Notes under the pieces: model-generated | Told to the model about the DNA's origin: nothing | What the model saw: only the letters and a program-made list of their open reading frames with translations | The model's database searches: none | Program-made: the position numbers and the translations under genes | In this document: positions 10,501 to 19,086 of the stretch, piece after piece | How positions within the stretch are numbered: position 1 is the first letter of the stretch | Layout: every line of letters starts with the position of its first letter | Assembly: GCA_022710385.1 (NCBI GenBank) | Contig: JAKLGZ010000001.1 | Coordinates: forward strand, 40,615-104,614 | From: Methanoregula sp. | Lineage (GTDB): Archaea > Halobacteriota > Methanomicrobia > Methanomicrobiales > Methanospirillaceae | DNA: 64,000 bases | Direction: 5' to 3'

Positions 10501-11559
10501 CACCCGTGAATGCTCCCTGCGCCGGTCCCCGGCATCAACAATATCATGGAGGTCGAGGAGATCGAGGACCAGTTTCCGTGCGATAGGGGGATGAATCCGG
10601 TCATCGAGCCAGTACGCCTTCCGCCAGAACAGGGAACGAAGCAGGCAACAGTCCTCCGGGAACCGGGCAAGGTGCCGGACAACCCGGATCAATCCACGCG
10701 TTGTCACAGGGAAAGGGACCACCCCGTGCTCCTCGGTATAATCCCTCCTGATATCATTGGCAACTGCGATCAGCCGATCAAGGATCGAATCATCAACCCC
10801 CGGTCCATAGTCCTTCAACACTTCGAACTCTTCATCCGGCGGGAGGAACCGGAGGTGCACCTTGTTTGTGAACCGGTTCACAAACTCCCCGCTCATGACC
10901 TTTCCCTCGTAAATCCCCCTGCCTTCGCTCTTCTGGGGGTTGACCGTCGCGATAAAACGGCTGTCGGGATGTCCGCGGATCACCCGCTGATGGAGACTTT
11001 TTGCCTTGTTCTCGAGCGGTTCGTTGAACTCGGCCTGGACGTCCTCCCCGGTCCGGTTGATCTCCGAGAGGACGTTCCAGTCCCCGGCGACCATGCCATC
11101 CATGACATCGCTCATCGTCCAGCCCGTCTTTTCTTCGCCTGTCTCGCCGTAATGTCTCCGTTCGGTAATATCTGACCTCCGGAGGTTTTCATGGAAGGTT
11201 AAAATCCTGGTCTGGAACGAGGCAGCCCTCTCTGCAGCATGGGCGGCGGCATGGGGGTCATGGAGCCCTGCCGCCATCACCAGGAGGGCCTGCCGGTATA
11301 CCTCGCCCAGATACCGGACCAGCATGGTCTTTCCTGACCCTGACTCCCCTGTCACGAGCAGGTTGTTCCGGGACGGCATCCGGAGGGCATCCCACATCTG
11401 TTGCAGCGAGGAGATAGTTGAGGGGACGAGGACGATGAAGGGTTCTGCCGGGGCAGGGATCCGGATCTCCCCGATGGCAAGTTCGGTCGCAACCGGCACC
11501 CGGCTGCCGGATCGCCATGCGGTCACCTTCAGGGGTCCGAGGCTGCTCAGTCCTGGCAT
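7591..11559 (-). CDS. Double-AAA (dynein/midasin-type, VWA8-like) ATPase
   Basis: A 1322-residue cytoplasmic protein with two AAA_5-type modules and a ~700-residue C-terminal part without recognised domains. Module 1 has Walker A GESGSGKT (71-78), but its Walker B region reads NVLSEINR (162-169), with Ser where Asp is expected. Module 2 has Walker A GEAGVGKN (412-419), Asn replacing Thr/Ser, but an intact Walker B VLDEANK (482-488). The start at 11559 is chosen because GGAGG precedes it; it overlaps the VWA gene's end by 13 nt, implying translational coupling. The AAA-plus-VWA pairing is typical of MoxR, CbbQ/O, midasin and VWA8 remodelling systems. The substrate is unknown. Confidence 0.85.
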   Translation of the reverse strand: MPGLSSLGPLKVTAWRSGSRVPVATELAIGEIRIPAPAEPFIVLVPSTISSLQQMWDALRMPSRNNLLVTGESGSGKTMLVRYLGEVYRQALLVMAAGLHDPHAAAHAAERAASFQTRILTFHENLRRSDITERRHYGETGEEKTGWTMSDVMDGMVAGDWNVLSEINRTGEDVQAEFNEPLENKAKSLHQRVIRGHPDSRFIATVNPQKSEGRGIYEGKVMSGEFVNRFTNKVHLRFLPPDEEFEVLKDYGPGVDDSILDRLIAVANDIRRDYTEEHGVVPFPVTTRGLIRVVRHLARFPEDCCLLRSLFWRKAYWLDDRIHPPIARKLVLDLLDLHDIVDAGDRRREHSRVVREEGGNAPLLRIGSVAYPLGQGGPYVPDTEIEEVPQNLADLEWILKDIALGENILLIGEAGVGKNKIESYLAHLLNYNLLVIGMSGETRVSDLLTYRSFGEDEAGKTGDTATLGLRALTDPDHGWIIVLDEANKAQPGVLVSFNDLLQDRSVRLPGGREVPVRASICVNINPNRPPYEVNDFSFEFMDRFSIHTIVHLPPGQAVEVLKRKYPGADPDFVSDVVQGYYTLHPLYSSGMLFEPVTMRNEEAAIERGLQYASRAVNLVDLLCSCYGPRDGRELHAVQAALSAAGYDRNVLAASAALERFRTSWDQKKGDEEKGIALAETYQAIGKPLAAIRVLREMIPHIPAGRDWVCHLRIAEILLACGRDANACDEIKAGFSPGGLLLMDHGDEYRVLEMEVRVTQGRHAFSAEAVNHRTGYPALITNLPSSPAPSLHRSGGEYVLVASDQMHTLAIYEMAQPETKIPASPSLAMIVREMVQACGSCQEFVRTLYRLPSPPWTSPSYREGEVSREHPAGFRLVATPDGWAIHIPGEGMVRWKGGICAWSGREGGAQVPCAGDPFRGLAYHEGTLFLILEDTCAAAVGIRGAGFRSMATGSYQSAILAPLIRTAYPRLEDLFVYARPRSTVRLGFGDILYTLIPGKGIQIGFVVEVDGFGPVIWDLSPSEGDQHPLSEQLVIPFSLLDVCEERRRQVLLPETQEHLQALRRYAASVFLSTVKPRDMIAESKMSMILAEFRECAEPIRRGTQLSRGDILVCDSNGRDHLRSVFIVRFLQEGGSSGGLKGTPPIVRGFWLGQPNPVATLELASLPGRFGRLKVIEDDRYDWILSHLVASFQESGHPWQYARTGPAHDPLVHLEISNISLEYRPMERLFSFAVGRKGDGTGLVINQAGYPAGTTVLHAGDGREVRWQGLPISDIRYYKEQDTLVVSLENDFLSAMNGILRESGVGSSGMEVRFIPWSPAGEKI

Positions 11560-14500
11560 GATTCCTCCGCAGAAATCGACCTGCCCTCCCTCCAGCCGGC
11601 CATGGCCGGGCGGCCAAGTTCCCTCCGCAGTTCCTCGCCAAGCGACTGCGGGAGGTCGGCAATATCCCTGACCCAAGTCCCGTAGGGGCGATAGGTTGCC
11701 TCAACCTGCTCCATGTCAGGGCCGATCCCCCACCCGAATATCCGGGTATCCCTGGTTGTCCTGAGTATCGCTCTCATCTGCTCCCTCCCCCCAACCCCTG
11801 ATTGCCCGTCAGATATGACGAAGACCATCCGGTTTGTCCCGGTTCCCATCCGGAGACGGTTCATCCGCTCAAGCGCACTGCTGACCGCCCCCACGTCATT
11901 GGTCCCCCCCGTGGCATGGATCACCTGCCGGATCAGATAGCACCCCTGGTGGACGTTCCAGTCGTCCAGGTACCGTTTGAGCGGGATATATTCGCTGTCG
12001 GTAAACGCCGCGATCTCGAACCGGATATCCGGGATCCTGGTGACCGCCTCGCCAAAGAGGAGGGCCGCCTGGATCGTTGCCTGGAGTTTCTTTGCCACGG
12101 TCTCATCGTGCATACTGCTGCTCGCATCGATCAGGAGGGAGAGGCACCACCGGGTCCGGTCAGGCTCTCGTTCCCGGTCCCTGAAGATCCGCATCGTTGT
12201 CCGTACTGCGGCAAGGTTCTCCTCGTCAATATCATCCCCGGTCATGAGCTCGTTCAGGTCCCGGCTCCCCCGGCTCTTCTGGAGGGCCTGCTGGATGTTT
12301 TTCCGTGCTACACCAATCAGACCGGCGACCGGCTGGTAGAAGCGCTGATAGATGGTATAATCGTCCTCTCCCACCGCGTGCGACTCGAACAGGGCGATCC
12401 GCCGAATCCGTTCCGCCTTCTCCTCGATGGTCTCCCAGTCGCTTTTCGTCCTCTGTTTCAGGGCGCTCAGGTACTGCTCTGCCTCGCGGGTGAGTGCCTG
12501 CTCACCTGGATCATACGGCTTTTGCTCCATCGGGGATTTCCCGGTCCCTGAGGGTCCTTCAGGCTCACTATGGCTCCCGTCATCATACGTGGCATCGAAA
12601 TACGAAAAACTGTCCCATACATCAGGAGAATATGATGTGTCGGGAACAAAGGAAGGGATCATCCGTCCCCGGCTGGTTGTGGGGGGTTGTATCCCGGGAC
12701 CACCCGGTGCTTCAGTCAACCGGATCTTCAGGCCCCCCTCATCAAAGGCGGAAGCCGATGTTGCACAACGCCTTTGGAATTCGACTCCCGCCTTCTGGAG
12801 ATCCCGGAACGCCTCTTTTGTCATCCCCGTGCGTCTCTCTCTCAAGGCTGAATTGGAGGCAGATGCCTCTTTCAGGAATTCCATCCCTTCGACGGCGTCC
12901 CGGTACTCCCTTGCCGCTTTCCTGATGTCCCGTGAGGTCTTCAGCAACCCGTCGAGCTCTTCGCCCTTCCTACCCGAAGGCGATCCTTCGATGCTGTTGG
13001 CACCCTCCTGCATGCCGAGGAGCTGCTGCTCCAGAGTCTCAGCGAGAGAATCGATCTGCCTGGCAAGCCCTGAGAGATCAGATATCGTCTCTCCCTGGTC
13101 TGGGATTATGTTGTCAGCCCCAGCCTCGACACCCTGCTCACCTGCTCCGACAAGGTTATCAAGGAGATCCTCACTCCGGCCGCATGCCTCCACCAGGGCA
13201 TCTGCCGTGGCAGGGATACCAGGTCCGTGTTCACCGGATCCCCGGGCGCCAGGTGCCTTACCAAGCGACGGACGACCCCTCCCGCTCATCCTCCCCGGCC
13301 TGGTCTCACTGAAAGGAGATCCCCCCGGGGTTAAAATCCCATCGCCGTCACCGATGATGCTCATTCCGTTTCCTGCAAGAGCCCTGCCGGTTGCTGTATG
13401 GGAAGGCTGGTGAGGGCTGGGTACAATGGTATCGGGACGGTCTACGCTCCCATGGGGAGCATAGGAAGGGGATTTTTGGCTGGAATGCGGTACACCCCCG
13501 CCAGTCGTTCCTTTTGACGGGATCTGGCAGAGATGTGCGAGGAATGGCCATACCTGTTCGGTGATGATCTGCAGATATGTTTCATCGGGAGCAGCCACGG
13601 CATCCCACCGTGCAATGGCTGTGGCAGCTAGGGCATGCCGGACTGCATCGCCTTCAATATGGCTGGCCGGCTGACCGATCCGTCCTTCAAAGAGGACCCC
13701 TTCCAGGAACTGGTCAGGGAGGGGTAATCGCCTGATCCGGCCCCGGTCTGCACAGCGGTTCACCAGGGCATATTCTTCCTGGCAGAACCGATCAATCCAT
13801 CTGATTACACCAGGATGAAGTGCGGACCCCTTCCAGACCGCTCTCTGGAGTCCGATCACCCTGACAAGGCGGAGGAACCAGGGATCATCCGGCAGGTCAT
13901 GCCCGTGAGGCTGGATACCGAACCACTCTCTGTACCATGCTTCCATCAGGAGTGCCTTTGTGGCATCTCCGCTCCGGAAGGCAAGTTCGTCAGGGTTATA
14001 GAGAATGAGATGGCGTTCCGGCCAGAGGTCAAGGATCGGGCTGAAGGCCGGGACTGTGGAAAGGAGGGGAACCGCTCTCCACTGGTAATCTCCGCTCACC
14101 GCACGGAGCAACTGTTCCTGCTCCTGCATGGTCCGATCGAGGTTTTTCAGGAGGCCGTCACCTGGTTCAGCACGACCAGACACCCTTCCTGCCAGAGTCC
14201 GTGCACACTCAAGAAGAAGGCTGATCCCGGATTCCTGGTCATCCCCCGATGCACCCTGTATCATCCCGGCAAACAGGTGGCCGGCATTACCCTCCACTCG
14301 CCCGAACGAGAGATCCTTTTCCAATTCTTCCCTGGCGAGGATTACCGCAAAGAGCTCCCGAATGTCGGGAACCATCCCTTCACGGAAGAACAATTCCTCC
14401 CCTGCTTCGAACAGTTCGAAAGCATCCCTCCCGAATGTACGGGTAAACGCGGTGATTCCCCCATTCTGGATCACTCCGGTATCTGCCGCTGTCTGGAGGA

Positions 14501-15137
14501 TAAATTCTGAAAAGACGGGTTCAGGGATCATCCCTGCCCGAACGAGGGAGATGAAGAGGGCAGTATACAAATGACCGGAGAAGCGATCAGGATCGTCTGC
14601 GTGAGGTATCAGGATCCGGCCGTCGTCGGCAATAAGAGGGGGACTTCCCGGTGACGGTATCTGTCCGGCAGTTTCGAGGAGCAGGGCAGCCGGGATGCGC
14701 TGCATGCGGGTTATTCCTGGACTGAGGAGATCCTCGAGGGACAGGGGGGTGATGGTTGATCGGAGCTGGAGGACCACAGGTTCGGGATCCCGGGGTGAGA
14801 CGGTCATCCCCCAGACCCTGCATGAAACGTCAACCTGGGCTTTCTGGATTTCCGTGAACTGTGCGAGTATCAACGGCACGAGATCCCGCGGATCGCCAAT
14901 AGTCCCGTCAGTGAGGGATGACTGCCGCTCCCTTTCCCTGATGGCGCTGGTCAACTGGTCCCGGGTGATACCGGTTGACCGGATTGTGGCGGTGCAATCC
15001 CGTATTCCTTCAAGAGCTGTGCGATATTCATCCCGATTCGCCGGGGTGACAAAAGCATCGGTGATCGGATCATGCTCTGCACAGCTGCCAAGAAGCATCC
15101 GGAGGAGCCGGAACAGGTGATGGACATGAACTTCCAT
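11547..15137 (-). CDS. Large VWA-domain protein, partner of the double-AAA ATPase
   Basis: A 1196-residue cytoplasmic protein. A C-terminal von Willebrand A domain (about 1000-1180) has a complete MIDAS: DASSS starting at Asp1004, a GGTND threonine and ISDGQS. The first ~540 residues are a mixed-helical region I do not recognise. A Gly/Ser/Pro-rich segment (about 545-650) and a charged, probably coiled-coil helical segment (about 680-790) separate the two parts. It is the first gene of the unit, and the ATPase gene overlaps its last codons. In MoxR- and midasin-type pairs the VWA protein hands a metal-bound target to the AAA ring; that role here is inferred. The gene is compositionally ordinary for the region. 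Confidence 0.85.
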   Translation of the reverse strand: MEVHVHHLFRLLRMLLGSCAEHDPITDAFVTPANRDEYRTALEGIRDCTATIRSTGITRDQLTSAIRERERQSSLTDGTIGDPRDLVPLILAQFTEIQKAQVDVSCRVWGMTVSPRDPEPVVLQLRSTITPLSLEDLLSPGITRMQRIPAALLLETAGQIPSPGSPPLIADDGRILIPHADDPDRFSGHLYTALFISLVRAGMIPEPVFSEFILQTAADTGVIQNGGITAFTRTFGRDAFELFEAGEELFFREGMVPDIRELFAVILAREELEKDLSFGRVEGNAGHLFAGMIQGASGDDQESGISLLLECARTLAGRVSGRAEPGDGLLKNLDRTMQEQEQLLRAVSGDYQWRAVPLLSTVPAFSPILDLWPERHLILYNPDELAFRSGDATKALLMEAWYREWFGIQPHGHDLPDDPWFLRLVRVIGLQRAVWKGSALHPGVIRWIDRFCQEEYALVNRCADRGRIRRLPLPDQFLEGVLFEGRIGQPASHIEGDAVRHALAATAIARWDAVAAPDETYLQIITEQVWPFLAHLCQIPSKGTTGGGVPHSSQKSPSYAPHGSVDRPDTIVPSPHQPSHTATGRALAGNGMSIIGDGDGILTPGGSPFSETRPGRMSGRGRPSLGKAPGARGSGEHGPGIPATADALVEACGRSEDLLDNLVGAGEQGVEAGADNIIPDQGETISDLSGLARQIDSLAETLEQQLLGMQEGANSIEGSPSGRKGEELDGLLKTSRDIRKAAREYRDAVEGMEFLKEASASNSALRERRTGMTKEAFRDLQKAGVEFQRRCATSASAFDEGGLKIRLTEAPGGPGIQPPTTSRGRMIPSFVPDTSYSPDVWDSFSYFDATYDDGSHSEPEGPSGTGKSPMEQKPYDPGEQALTREAEQYLSALKQRTKSDWETIEEKAERIRRIALFESHAVGEDDYTIYQRFYQPVAGLIGVARKNIQQALQKSRGSRDLNELMTGDDIDEENLAAVRTTMRIFRDREREPDRTRWCLSLLIDASSSMHDETVAKKLQATIQAALLFGEAVTRIPDIRFEIAAFTDSEYIPLKRYLDDWNVHQGCYLIRQVIHATGGTNDVGAVSSALERMNRLRMGTGTNRMVFVISDGQSGVGGREQMRAILRTTRDTRIFGWGIGPDMEQVEATYRPYGTWVRDIADLPQSLGEELRRELGRPAMAGWREGRSISAEESCQD

Positions 15138-15417
15138 GGGGATCTGGATTGGACCGGATTGGCCGGGGAACGGGGACGATCCGGTACCAGTTCATATCTA
15201 TTCGCCATCTTCTGACTAATAGCTTCAGATACAGATCTGGTTCAAACCAAAAAAAGCGAGAGTCCTGCCATCAGGTACATTCCCGGAAGGTCCTTTTTTC
15301 CTTAATCAGGATAATTCCTTCTGACTGACAGCCTCCGTGTATTCCCGTGCTCCTTTTTTTCATACAGCATTATCAGATCCCCCACCCCAGGTATGATTAC
15401 CATCCCGGGATACTGCC

Positions 15418-16377
15418 ATGGATGCTATCCAGGTAACCAGCCTCACCAAAAAGTTTTCCGACCTTGTCGCGGTCGACAACGTGAGTTTCACCGTCCGGCC
15501 CGGTGAAGTATTCGGGTACCTCGGTCCGAACGGCGCCGGAAAGACGACAACGATCCGGATCCTCACCGGGATCACGACTCCTACATCCGGCACGGCACGG
15601 ATCTTCGATCTGGATATCGTTTCCGATACCATCAGGGCACGCCGGCAGATGGGGATCGTGTACGAGACCTCGAACGTGTATGATGACCTGACCGCATGGC
15701 AGAACATGATGTTTGCCGGCGAACTCTACAACGTCGGAAAGAAGGACCGGGAAGAGCGGGGATCTGCGCTTCTTGCAACCTTCGGCCTCCTGGAGCGGAA
15801 GGGGAGCCGGGTCCACGGCTTTTCAAAGGGGATGAAACGGCGTCTCACCCTTGCGATGGGTCTGATCAACGATCCAAAACTCCTCTTCCTGGACGAGCCA
15901 ACCTCCGGCCTTGACGTCCAGAGCAACCTTATCATCCGGGAGGTACTCCAGGACCTCACCAGCCGGGGAGTGACCGTCTTTCTCACCACCCACAACATCG
16001 AGGAGGCAAACGTCACCTGCGACCGGGTCGCCATCATCAACAAGGGACGGATCGCCGCCATCGATTCCCCGGAACGCCTCAAAAAGACCATCCAGAGCGT
16101 TCAGTCCATAGAAGTGGCCTTCGAGAAGGGCATCAACGAAGCCCTCACATCGCTTGCCCGCCTCCATATGGTGAGTGAGGTGCGGAAAGAAGGGGACAAG
16201 ATCAGGCTGTATACCGATGACCCGACCACCCTCCTCGAAGAGATCATGGAGTACTCCCGCGTCCACCAGAACCGGGTGGTGAGTGCGACCACCAGGGGAC
16301 CAACCCTGGAGGATGTCTTCATCCACCTGACCGGGCTCCAGGCACCGTCAACTGGAGGAGGGGGAAATGGCAGATAA
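15418..16377 (+). CDS. ABC-2 type exporter, ATP-binding subunit
   Basis: A 319-residue nucleotide-binding subunit of the DrrA/CcmA class. Walker A is GPNGAGKT (36-43), the signature is FSKGMKRR (about 135-142) and Walker B is LLFLDEPTSGLD (about 155-166), followed by the H-loop in TTHNIEEA. The Q-loop reads VYETSNVYDDLT, lacking the usual Gln. A ~100-residue C-terminal extension is typical of DrrA-type subunits. The permease gene begins 11 nt before its stop, so the two are co-translated. The pair probably exports a lipid, drug or surface component; substrate cannot be told from sequence. Confidence 0.92.
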   Translation: MDAIQVTSLTKKFSDLVAVDNVSFTVRPGEVFGYLGPNGAGKTTTIRILTGITTPTSGTARIFDLDIVSDTIRARRQMGIVYETSNVYDDLTAWQNMMFAGELYNVGKKDREERGSALLATFGLLERKGSRVHGFSKGMKRRLTLAMGLINDPKLLFLDEPTSGLDVQSNLIIREVLQDLTSRGVTVFLTTHNIEEANVTCDRVAIINKGRIAAIDSPERLKKTIQSVQSIEVAFEKGINEALTSLARLHMVSEVRKEGDKIRLYTDDPTTLLEEIMEYSRVHQNRVVSATTRGPTLEDVFIHLTGLQAPSTGGGGNGR

Positions 16378-17125
16378 CCCGGGAGGAAGCCAGATCCCTG
16401 CCGAAGCCAGGGCAGCATGGGCGATCGCCAAGAAGGACATGGCCATCTATTACCTCAAGCCCAACATCATCGTATCCGGCCTGCTCTTTCCCCTGTTCAT
16501 GTTCCTCGCGTTCGCTTCAGGAAAGAACGTCCCTCTCGGCCTCCTGATCCCAGGACTGATCTCAGTCACCCTCCTCTTCTCTTCATCGACAATCGAACCG
16601 GTCTCGATCCCCATCGAACGCCGGACCAAAACCTTCGAACGGCTGATATCCGCACCGGTCTCGCTCCATGCGATCGTGTTTGGCGAGAGCCTGTCGGGAT
16701 TCATGTACAGCCTCGGGATCGCGCTCGTCCCGCTCATCGTTGGAATCCTCGCATTCGGAACAGGCATCCCGCATCTCCTCTCGCTCATCGGCGGCATGCT
16801 CCTTACCGCCCTCTGTTTTTCGACAATGGGTACTCTCTTTGCTGCATACCCTACCGAGAGCCCGGGGGATATCATGTCGATGTTAAACCTCGTCCGGCTC
16901 CCCCTCATCTTCGTATCCGGGACCTTCATAGCCCTTGAGGCCATGCCTCCGATTGGAAAGGCGATCTCCTACTTCTCTCCCCTCACCTACGGCAATGACC
17001 TGATCCAGGCGGCATACGGGAACCCCGCACATTTCAGCCCGGTGCTTGATATCGGCATGCTCCTCCTGTTTTTTGTCATTTTTCAGCTGATCGCCCACCA
17101 TTTATACGCAAGGTTCAATGAATGA
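16367..17125 (+). CDS. ABC-2 type exporter, permease subunit
   Basis: A 252-residue integral membrane protein with about six hydrophobic helices and the ABC-2 fold pattern: a cytoplasmic N-terminal helix followed by a W-A-I-A-K-K-D elbow at about residues 15-21. GGAGGAGG lies directly upstream of the ATG inside the ATPase gene. It forms the pore partner of the 15418 gene product. The final helices end in a short cytoplasmic tail. DrrB/NodJ-like families are the closest I recognise. Substrate unknown. Confidence 0.88.
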   Translation: MADNPGGSQIPAEARAAWAIAKKDMAIYYLKPNIIVSGLLFPLFMFLAFASGKNVPLGLLIPGLISVTLLFSSSTIEPVSIPIERRTKTFERLISAPVSLHAIVFGESLSGFMYSLGIALVPLIVGILAFGTGIPHLLSLIGGMLLTALCFSTMGTLFAAYPTESPGDIMSMLNLVRLPLIFVSGTFIALEAMPPIGKAISYFSPLTYGNDLIQAAYGNPAHFSPVLDIGMLLLFFVIFQLIAHHLYARFNE

Positions 17126-17464
17126 GACCGGCTACGGCGGTGACATTTTTATTAAAATCGTGAACCGGGCCAGGAAAATGCAGGAAAATGCGGTCTTTTT
17201 GCCGGGATCGATTCTGGAGAAGACCTCTCTCCTGGCATAAATTTCATACAAATTGTCGATAAAACGCTCTTTATTCGAGCATAACGTATGGAAATGCCGG
17301 ATAATTTTCATTCGAAACAGGGGGAGCACCTCTTCATTTGCAATGCCTCCTTCGTCTCTGCAGAGCACTCATCTTCCACCGATCTAGGATGTTCTGTCGA
17401 TCTCTGGGAGGGGAATTTTAAGGCACCCATACCTTTATGTCTCCTTATTGCTATCCCGCTCATT
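17126..17464 (+). other. Gene-free stretch upstream of the GYD gene
   Basis: No convincing gene. It holds two copies of AGGAAAATGC 11 bp apart near 17170-17190 and AT-rich TATA-like patches at about 17149 and 17262. The GYD-gene TATA candidate lies at its right end. An upstream in-frame extension of the GYD frame lacks family similarity. Confidence 0.5.
17428..17442 (+). promoter_or_regulatory. TATA-box candidate for the GYD-domain gene
   Basis: An ATACCTTTATG element lies about 30 bp before the chosen ATG, with no Shine-Dalgarno between, consistent with a leaderless transcript. Confidence 0.4.
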
Positions 17465-17755
17465 ATGCCACTCTTCATAATCCTGGGGAAATTGTCTGAC
17501 AAGGCGATTGAGAAGATGAAGGAAGCAAAGAAGCGGGATCTAAAGGCGGAGCAGATTATCCATGCAGCCGGGGGGACCCTCCTCAGTCATTATTACACAT
17601 TCGGCCGGTACGACTTCGTTACCATCGTCGAATTGCCATCCACCGAAGTCCTGGCAAAGGTAGTGGTGGAGATTGCCAAGTGCGGGACGGTCAGCACCGA
17701 GACTATGGCAGCCATCCTGCCGGAACAGATGTATGCCATGGCCAGGGGAACGTGA
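17465..17755 (+). CDS. GYD-domain protein
   Basis: A 96-residue cytoplasmic protein of the GYD family: a ferredoxin-like small domain with the motif G-R-Y-D-F-V near residue 45 and an N-terminal MPLFIILGKLSDKAIE strand-helix start. The family's function is not established; members are often stand-alone small proteins. The start at 17465 was chosen because family members begin with this strand and a TATA-like element sits ~30 bp upstream. A longer in-frame extension to 17288 has no family similarity. The stop is followed immediately by copy 1 of the dispersed palindromic repeat, shared with the convergent 17832 gene. Confidence 0.8.
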   Translation: MPLFIILGKLSDKAIEKMKEAKKRDLKAEQIIHAAGGTLLSHYYTFGRYDFVTIVELPSTEVLAKVVVEIAKCGTVSTETMAAILPEQMYAMARGT

Positions 17756-17822
17756 AAAATAACATGGATCCTCTGAATGCCACAAGCATAAAAGATGAAA
17801 ATGCCGGAGGCATTTCCTATGA
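17756..17822. repeat. Dispersed palindromic intergenic repeat, copy 1 (degenerate)
   Basis: One of three copies in the window (others at 31226 and 61782). Shared blocks include GCCACAAGCATAAAAGATG followed by an inverted repeat centred on CC-GGA-GG. In this copy the right arm is altered (GGCATTTCCTA), so the stem is shorter. It lies between two convergent genes, directly after the GYD stop codon. Confidence 0.85.
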
Positions 17823-17831
17823 GAGAATCTC

Positions 17832-18719
17832 TCAATCCGGAAGGGTGAAGATGTGGATGGACTGGTCTTTCCTGGTACATCTCCCGGGCTGATCATGCTT
17901 TGCTTTGTCCGATACCACCACCAGCCGGCCGTTGCCAAGCCAGGCGACCCCTTCCAGGTTACAGTAGATACTCCTCCCTTTCTCATCGCGAGGGAAGAGA
18001 TAGGTCTGGCCATCATCTTCGAAGAGATCGTCCCACTCCCCACCTTCTGAACGGATATGTCCTGTCCACAGCGCCGATGAAGCCTGCGAGAGTACGGTTA
18101 AAGAACCATTATGGAGAGCGAGACTGACATAGTCCCTGTAACGAACCGCCTTCGGCAGCGTGATCGTGCCGCCATGCTCCCATTGTTCCGCACCCTGTTG
18201 AAAGACCTGTATTCTTCCTTTTCCCGGTTTTGCACCCTTCTCACCGCCCTTACAATCATTTCCCTCACAGAGGCACAGGAGATATTCAACCCCCCCATGG
18301 TGCATGATCGATAAGCCTTCAAATCCTTTATTGCCTGTCCTGATCGGGAAGTTCAGCCAGCAACTTCTGATAAAGGAGAATGATTTGTCAAATTCATCGA
18401 TACGGGGCAGATAGGTATCCTCACCTGTTTTGACGGCCTCGATAAGGCAGAACAAGTGGCCCGTTGATGACTGGAATGTGATATCTTCATAACCGCTACC
18501 GGTGCCCTTCAGATGGATCAGCGCAGGCTCCTCAGCTATGTATCTCCAATCAGGCCGGATGCGTAAAAGGGATGGGAGATCGTCAAATATGATGTGAAGG
18601 TATCCATCCTTCAGAGATACTCCACTGGCTTCAAAGTGCTGATCATCCCTCCCTTTGACAAGGTCTTTGATCCTGGCCTCATACACGAGCTCAAGGAATG
18701 ATCCTTTATCCGGATTCAT
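17832..18719 (-). CDS. Phytase-like/esterase-like beta-propeller protein
   Basis: A 295-residue protein resembling the 'esterase-like activity of phytase' family. The repeated blade pattern includes NKGFEGLS near residue 133 and NLEGVAWLGNGRLVVVSD near 253-270; E-G-x-a and v-v-S-D are the hallmark spacing of these propellers. There is no signal peptide or lipobox, so it appears cytoplasmic, unlike many relatives. The gene is convergent with the GYD gene, with the dispersed repeat between them. The SdiA-regulated family is an alternative. Substrate unknown. Confidence 0.7.
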   Translation of the reverse strand: MNPDKGSFLELVYEARIKDLVKGRDDQHFEASGVSLKDGYLHIIFDDLPSLLRIRPDWRYIAEEPALIHLKGTGSGYEDITFQSSTGHLFCLIEAVKTGEDTYLPRIDEFDKSFSFIRSCWLNFPIRTGNKGFEGLSIMHHGGVEYLLCLCEGNDCKGGEKGAKPGKGRIQVFQQGAEQWEHGGTITLPKAVRYRDYVSLALHNGSLTVLSQASSALWTGHIRSEGGEWDDLFEDDGQTYLFPRDEKGRSIYCNLEGVAWLGNGRLVVVSDKAKHDQPGRCTRKDQSIHIFTLPD

Positions 18720-18879
18720 CGTTCACCCCTGCCCGGATGTCTATCACGGGAGGTATATTACCTTATAGGATCCAGGGGCTCCTCATTGTTCTGAACCCGG
18801 GTGAGGACGACAAGTGTTTTTTCCACCCACTTGTCATTTTTTCATTATCAGGAAAGAAAGTAGCAGGAAATGGCGTAAT

Positions 18880-19086
18880 ATGATTCCTTCACCAGCGATT
18901 GGGGGTTGGCTGGAATCGTATGAGGAAAAGGGATCAGGTCAATGGATCCGGCCAGTTTCTATCCCATCCATCCGGACAAGAGCGGAACAGATAAGCCTGA
19001 ATCAGAAGAGGTTTATGCTGGATACCCTAAGAGACTGGGACGCTGAAGAAGATGACAGAGACACCTACCCTCCCTTCCATCGATGA
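18880..19086 (+). CDS. Possible small acidic protein
   Basis: A 68-codon frame ending inside the start of the next gene (35-bp overlap). The product is rich in Asp, Glu and Arg, ending with a D-W-D-A-E-E-D-D-R-D acidic run. There is no recognised family and no strong ribosome-binding site. It could be the first cistron before the 19052 paralogue or a chance frame. The preceding 160 bp (18720-18879) show nothing else. Confidence 0.3.
   Translation: MIPSPAIGGWLESYEEKGSGQWIRPVSIPSIRTRAEQISLNQKRFMLDTLRDWDAEEDDRDTYPPFHR

Noticed and set aside
10510..11175. 221-codon plus-strand frame opposite the AAA ATPase
   Set aside because: Covers the conserved AAA modules in reverse; Pro/Arg/Asp bias and no start signals.
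12427..13413. Long plus-strand open frame (328 codons) opposite the VWA-protein gene
   Set aside because: It lies fully antisense to a well-supported gene, is Ser/Pro/Arg-rich as expected of a high-GC shadow frame, and has no ribosome-binding site or family likeness.
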